A stretch of 15,063 bases of DNA. Source: an uncultured Janibacter sp. (GTDB taxonomy: Bacteria; Actinomycetota; Actinomycetes; Actinomycetales; Dermatophilaceae). This document shows positions 12,272-15,063 of the stretch, one piece after another. The notes beneath the pieces were generated by a model. The model had not been told where the DNA came from, made no database searches, and worked only from the letters and a program-made list of their open reading frames with translations. The position numbers and the translations under genes were made by a program. The stretch is taken from NCBI GenBank assembly GCA_946222495.1, contig CAMICF010000053.1, positions 1 through 15,063 on the forward strand, written 5' to 3'. Each line of letters starts with the position of its first letter. The stretch's first letter is position 1.

Positions 12272-14905
12272 GTGACGACGAGCGAGATGGACACGAGCGT
12301 CTACAGCAGTGACGCGCCCTCCTCGTACTCCTCGGGTCCGCACGACCGGCTGCCGCCGCAGGACGTCGGTGCCGAGCAGTCGGTGCTCGGCGGCATGCTC
12401 CTCAGCAAGGACGCCATCGGTGACGTCAACGAGGCGGTCCGCGGGCACGACTTCTACCGGCCGGCCCACGAGCTGATCTTCGACGCGGTCGTCGACCTCT
12501 ACTCCCGTGGTGAGCCGGCCGACGCGATCACCGTCGCCGACGAGCTGAGCAAGCGCGGCGACCTCCAGCGTGCCGGTGGGCAGGCCTACCTCCACGACCT
12601 CATCCAGTCGGTGCCGACCGCGGCCAACGCCGGGTACTACGCGCAGATCGTCGCGGAGCGGGCGGTGCTGCGCCGGCTCGTCGAGGCGGGGACGAAGATC
12701 GTCCAGATGGGCTACGCCCAGGGCGGCGGTGACGTCGAGGACATCGTCAACCAGGCGCAGGCCGAGGTGTACACCGTCGCGGAGAAGCGTGGCGGCGAGG
12801 ACTACGCCCCCCTCTGGGACACCCTCAACGACACGATGAGCGAGATCGAGGTCGCCGCCGGGGCGACCGACGAGATGACGGGTGTGCCGACGGGATTCCA
12901 CGATCTCGACGAGCTGACCCACGGTCTGCACCCCGGGCAGATGGTCGTCATCGCGGCGCGCCCGGCCGTCGGCAAGGCGCTCGCCCTCGACACCCCGCTC
13001 CCCACCCCGGCCGGCTGGACGACGATGGGTGAGGTCGCGGTCGGTGACCACCTCATCGATGCGCAGGGCCGCCCGACGAAGGTCGTCGCCGCCACCGAGG
13101 TCATGGTGGACCGCCCGTGCTACGAGGTTGAGTTCTCCGACGGGTCGGTCATCGTGGCCGATGCCCAGCACCAGTGGCTGACGGATACCCGGGCCTCCCG
13201 CAAGTCCTTCCAGGCAGCACGCGACGGGAGCAACGGGACGAAGAACCAGCGCACGTTCGCCGCGGTACGCACCACGGAGGAGATCGCGACGACGCTGCGC
13301 ACCGAGACCGCCGATGCTCGCCTGAACCACTCGGTGGCGCTCGCGCAGCCGCTGGACCTCCCTGACGCAGACGTGCCGCTGGCTCCCTACGTCCTCGGAG
13401 CGTGGCTGGGAGATGGCTCGAGCGACTGCGCGATGTTGACCACTGCAGACCCCGAGATCGCCATGTACATGGAGGCCGAGGGCCTGGTGGTCAAGAAGGT
13501 CGCGGCCGAGCTGCGCTACTCGATGCGGCTGCCCACCGAGGAGGTCGAGGCCCGGAACTGTGTCGTCTGTGGGGTCGAGTTCGTCCCGCACACCTCTCAG
13601 GTCAAGACCTGTGGCCGGTCGTGCGGCGGTCGGGCGAAGAGGACGGAGCGGATGCCTGCTCCGAGCTGCCCCGACTGCGGACGTCCTTCATCGGGGAGGC
13701 GACGTTGTCAGGACTGCCACAACGATCACGGCACCGTCCAGGCGCTGCTGCGCAAGATCGGCGTCCTGGGCAACAAGCACGTCCCGGCGGAGTATCTCCG
13801 AGGGAGCGAGGACCAGCGACGGGCCCTGCTGGCTGGATTGCTGGACACGGATGGAACCGTGACGAACGGCGGCTGCGTCCAGTTCACGTCGACGTCCGCC
13901 CAGCTCATGGAGGGCGTCCGTGACCTCGTGGCCGGGCTGGGGTACCGGTTCGGAGTCAGTGAGAAGCAGGTGCACGGACGTTCCGTCGACTCGTCGACGG
14001 CATACACGTTGACGTTCAGCGCCGCTGAGGCCGTGTTCCGGTTGGAGCGCAAGGCGATTCGGCACAAGGAGCTGCGGGTACGGCAGTTCCAGCGCCGTAA
14101 CTCGCGCTTCATCACTGACGTGCGTCGGGTCGCCTCGGTGCCCGTGCGCTGCGTGGAGGTCGCGAACAGCGAGCACCTCTACCTTGCTGGGCGGTCGATG
14201 ATCCCGACCCACAACTCGACGCTGGGAGTGGACATCGCCCGTGCGGCGGCGATCCACCACCAGATGGCGACGGCGATCTTTTCGCTCGAGATGAGCCGCA
14301 ACGAGATCACGATGCGTGTCCTCGCGGCGGAGGCGAGCATCCAGCTGCAGCACCTGCGACGCGGCAAGATGAGCGACCCGGACTGGCGCAAGCTCAGCCG
14401 CGTCGTCGGCCGGATCAGCGACAGTCCGCTCTACATCGACGACTCGCCCAACCTCGCGCTCATGGAGATCCGCGCGAAGGCCCGGCGGCTCAAGCAGCAG
14501 CACAACCTCAAGCTCATCGTCATCGACTACCTGCAGCTGATGACCTCCGGCAAGAAGGTCGAGTCCCGCCAGCAGGAGGTCTCGGAGTTCTCCCGGGCGC
14601 TCAAGCTGCTCGCCAAGGAGCTCGAGGTCCCGGTCATCGCCATCAGCCAGCTGAACCGTGGTCCCGAGCAGCGCACCGACAAGCGCCCCGCGATGAGCGA
14701 CCTGCGTGAGTCCGGATCCATCGAGCAGGACGCGGACCTTGTGATCCTCCTCCACCGTGAGCGCGGCCCCGAGTCCGAGCGCGAAGGGGAGGCCGACGTC
14801 ATCGTGGCCAAGCACCGAAACGGTCCGACGGCGGACATCGTCCTCGGCTTCCAGGGGCACTACGCGCGGTTTTCGAACATGGCGAAGGACTCCGGCGGGT
14901 TCTAG
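12272..14905 (+). CDS. dnaB: Replicative DNA helicase DnaB with in-frame intein
   Basis: An 877-residue precursor that gives a 464-residue helicase after removal of residues 236-648. The GTG at 12272 is chosen because GAAGGG lies 7 bases upstream; an ATG at 12287 is badly spaced. The N-terminal DnaB domain spans about 25-130 (PPQDVGAEQSVLGGMLL) and the linker about 170-200. The RecA-like motor has VPTGFHDLDELTHGL, Walker A ARPAVGK-ST split by the intein between Lys235 and Ser649, SLEMSR (671-676), Walker B LIVIDYLQL (Asp752), the ISQLNRGPEQR loop and SDLRESGSIEQDADL with AKHRNGPTA at the end. The spliced hexamer unwinds DNA 5' to 3' at the replication fork. The unspliced form lacks a working P-loop and should be inactive. 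Confidence 0.97.
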   Translation: MTTSEMDTSVYSSDAPSSYSSGPHDRLPPQDVGAEQSVLGGMLLSKDAIGDVNEAVRGHDFYRPAHELIFDAVVDLYSRGEPADAITVADELSKRGDLQRAGGQAYLHDLIQSVPTAANAGYYAQIVAERAVLRRLVEAGTKIVQMGYAQGGGDVEDIVNQAQAEVYTVAEKRGGEDYAPLWDTLNDTMSEIEVAAGATDEMTGVPTGFHDLDELTHGLHPGQMVVIAARPAVGKALALDTPLPTPAGWTTMGEVAVGDHLIDAQGRPTKVVAATEVMVDRPCYEVEFSDGSVIVADAQHQWLTDTRASRKSFQAARDGSNGTKNQRTFAAVRTTEEIATTLRTETADARLNHSVALAQPLDLPDADVPLAPYVLGAWLGDGSSDCAMLTTADPEIAMYMEAEGLVVKKVAAELRYSMRLPTEEVEARNCVVCGVEFVPHTSQVKTCGRSCGGRAKRTERMPAPSCPDCGRPSSGRRRCQDCHNDHGTVQALLRKIGVLGNKHVPAEYLRGSEDQRRALLAGLLDTDGTVTNGGCVQFTSTSAQLMEGVRDLVAGLGYRFGVSEKQVHGRSVDSSTAYTLTFSAAEAVFRLERKAIRHKELRVRQFQRRNSRFITDVRRVASVPVRCVEVANSEHLYLAGRSMIPTHNSTLGVDIARAAAIHHQMATAIFSLEMSRNEITMRVLAAEASIQLQHLRRGKMSDPDWRKLSRVVGRISDSPLYIDDSPNLALMEIRAKARRLKQQHNLKLIVIDYLQLMTSGKKVESRQQEVSEFSRALKLLAKELEVPVIAISQLNRGPEQRTDKRPAMSDLRESGSIEQDADLVILLHRERGPESEREGEADVIVAKHRNGPTADIVLGFQGHYARFSNMAKDSGGF
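12977..14215 (+). mobile_element. Class 3-type intein with LAGLIDADG homing endonuclease
   Basis: A 413-residue intein at the DnaB P-loop site. It starts with Ala (ALALDTPLPTPAGW), not Cys or Ser, and ends THN before Ser+1. The class 3 triad is present: Trp67 in block B (QHQWLTD), Cys392 in block F (RCVEVANSEHLYLAG) and Thr411 in block G (IPTHN), with His412 and Asn413 for C-terminal cleavage. The homing domain has two LAGLIDADG motifs, VLGAWLGDG (intein Asp146) and LLAGLLDTDG (intein Asp292). Between them lie two Cys4 groups at intein residues 195/198/212/216 and 231/234/244/247. Splicing and endonuclease residues all look intact. It is a selfish element that inserts at intein-free dnaB alleles. 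Less biased codons (TTG, TGT, GAT) than the flanks suggest transfer. Confidence 0.92.
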
Positions 14906-15063
14906 TGTCGAGAAGCGCTCTAAATTAGAGCAAGGCGATTTCTATCTAAGATACGAAGCCCGAATCCACCGGCGGGTGCCTCGGTGGCGTCTTGCGTGTC
15001 AGGCGGCTTCTGGACATGAAGTCGCTACGTACGCGCGATGCGACCACGCCTGCCGCCACATGG
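14906..15063. other. Intergenic end of window with AT-rich patch
   Basis: No gene seen after dnaB. Bases 14919-14955 are strikingly AT-rich for this genome. CCACCG (14966-14971) and CGGTGG (14982-14987) form a 6-bp stem with a 10-base loop that could terminate dnaB. The rest shows no tRNA or coding signal. Confidence 0.6.
14917..14931. promoter_or_regulatory. Perfect palindrome downstream of dnaB
   Basis: GCTCTAA-A-TTAGAGC has 7-bp perfect arms around a single A, 12 bases after the dnaB stop. The AT-rich centre suits an operator or a recombinase site; the loop is too short for an ordinary terminator. Confidence 0.45.

Noticed and set aside
14906..15063. tRNA gene or integrated element at the window end
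   Set aside because: No cloverleaf, CCA end, integrase or direct repeat could be seen in the 158 bases available.

Overview
The window is very GC-rich (about 70% by eye), strongly biased to G/C in third codon positions, and rich in leaderless-type promoters. Together with a secreted cholesterol oxidase, a class F-type sortase, a DUF2277 gene and a DnaB carrying an intein, this points to a high-GC actinobacterium. Intrasporangiaceae (for example Janibacter or a relative) is my best guess from the gene style, but that is inference. No rRNA, tRNA, CRISPR array or transposase was seen.

Layout. Bases 1-90 hold the start of a minus-strand gene that leaves the window. Bases 225-1735 carry a two-gene cell-surface operon: an exported CHRD-like protein with a C-terminal sorting tail, and a sortase. 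Bases 1781-2665 carry an ArsR-type repressor and an SRPBCC/AHSA1 protein, under a promoter covered by a perfect 12-bp inverted repeat. An 18-bp perfect hairpin (2711-2747) closes this operon and faces a minus-strand exported metallophosphoesterase (2791-4605) and a glutathione peroxidase (4779-5267). Next is a Tat-exported cholesterol oxidase reading frame broken by two single-base frameshifts (5400-6972), then a tight operon of a YhhN-family membrane protein, a LacI-type regulator and an MFS transporter (7051-9995). A convergent DHA2-type drug-efflux MFS gene (10011-11501, minus) is divergent from a DUF2277 gene (11586-11861). A 410-base non-coding stretch full of DnaA-box-like 9-mers leads into dnaB (12272-14905). 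The last 158 bases have no gene and begin with an AT-rich patch containing a perfect palindrome.

The most unusual content is in the last 3 kb. The replicative helicase is interrupted exactly inside its Walker A P-loop by a 413-residue intein. The intein starts with Ala and has the Trp/Cys/Thr signature of class 3 inteins. Its LAGLIDADG endonuclease domain carries two four-cysteine, zinc-finger-like modules between the two LAGLIDADG motifs. The dnaB leader has a cluster of DnaA-box-like sites and a hairpin that can cover the Shine-Dalgarno sequence, so three possible layers of control (transcription, translation, splicing) sit on one helicase gene.

At a wider scale, the 10-mer CCCCTTCGTC (or its complement) occurs six times, in genes read in different frames and in two intergenic regions, far more often than base composition predicts. 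Three genes have a TAGGNT -10 element about 6-7 bases before their start codon, which suggests that leaderless transcription is common here.
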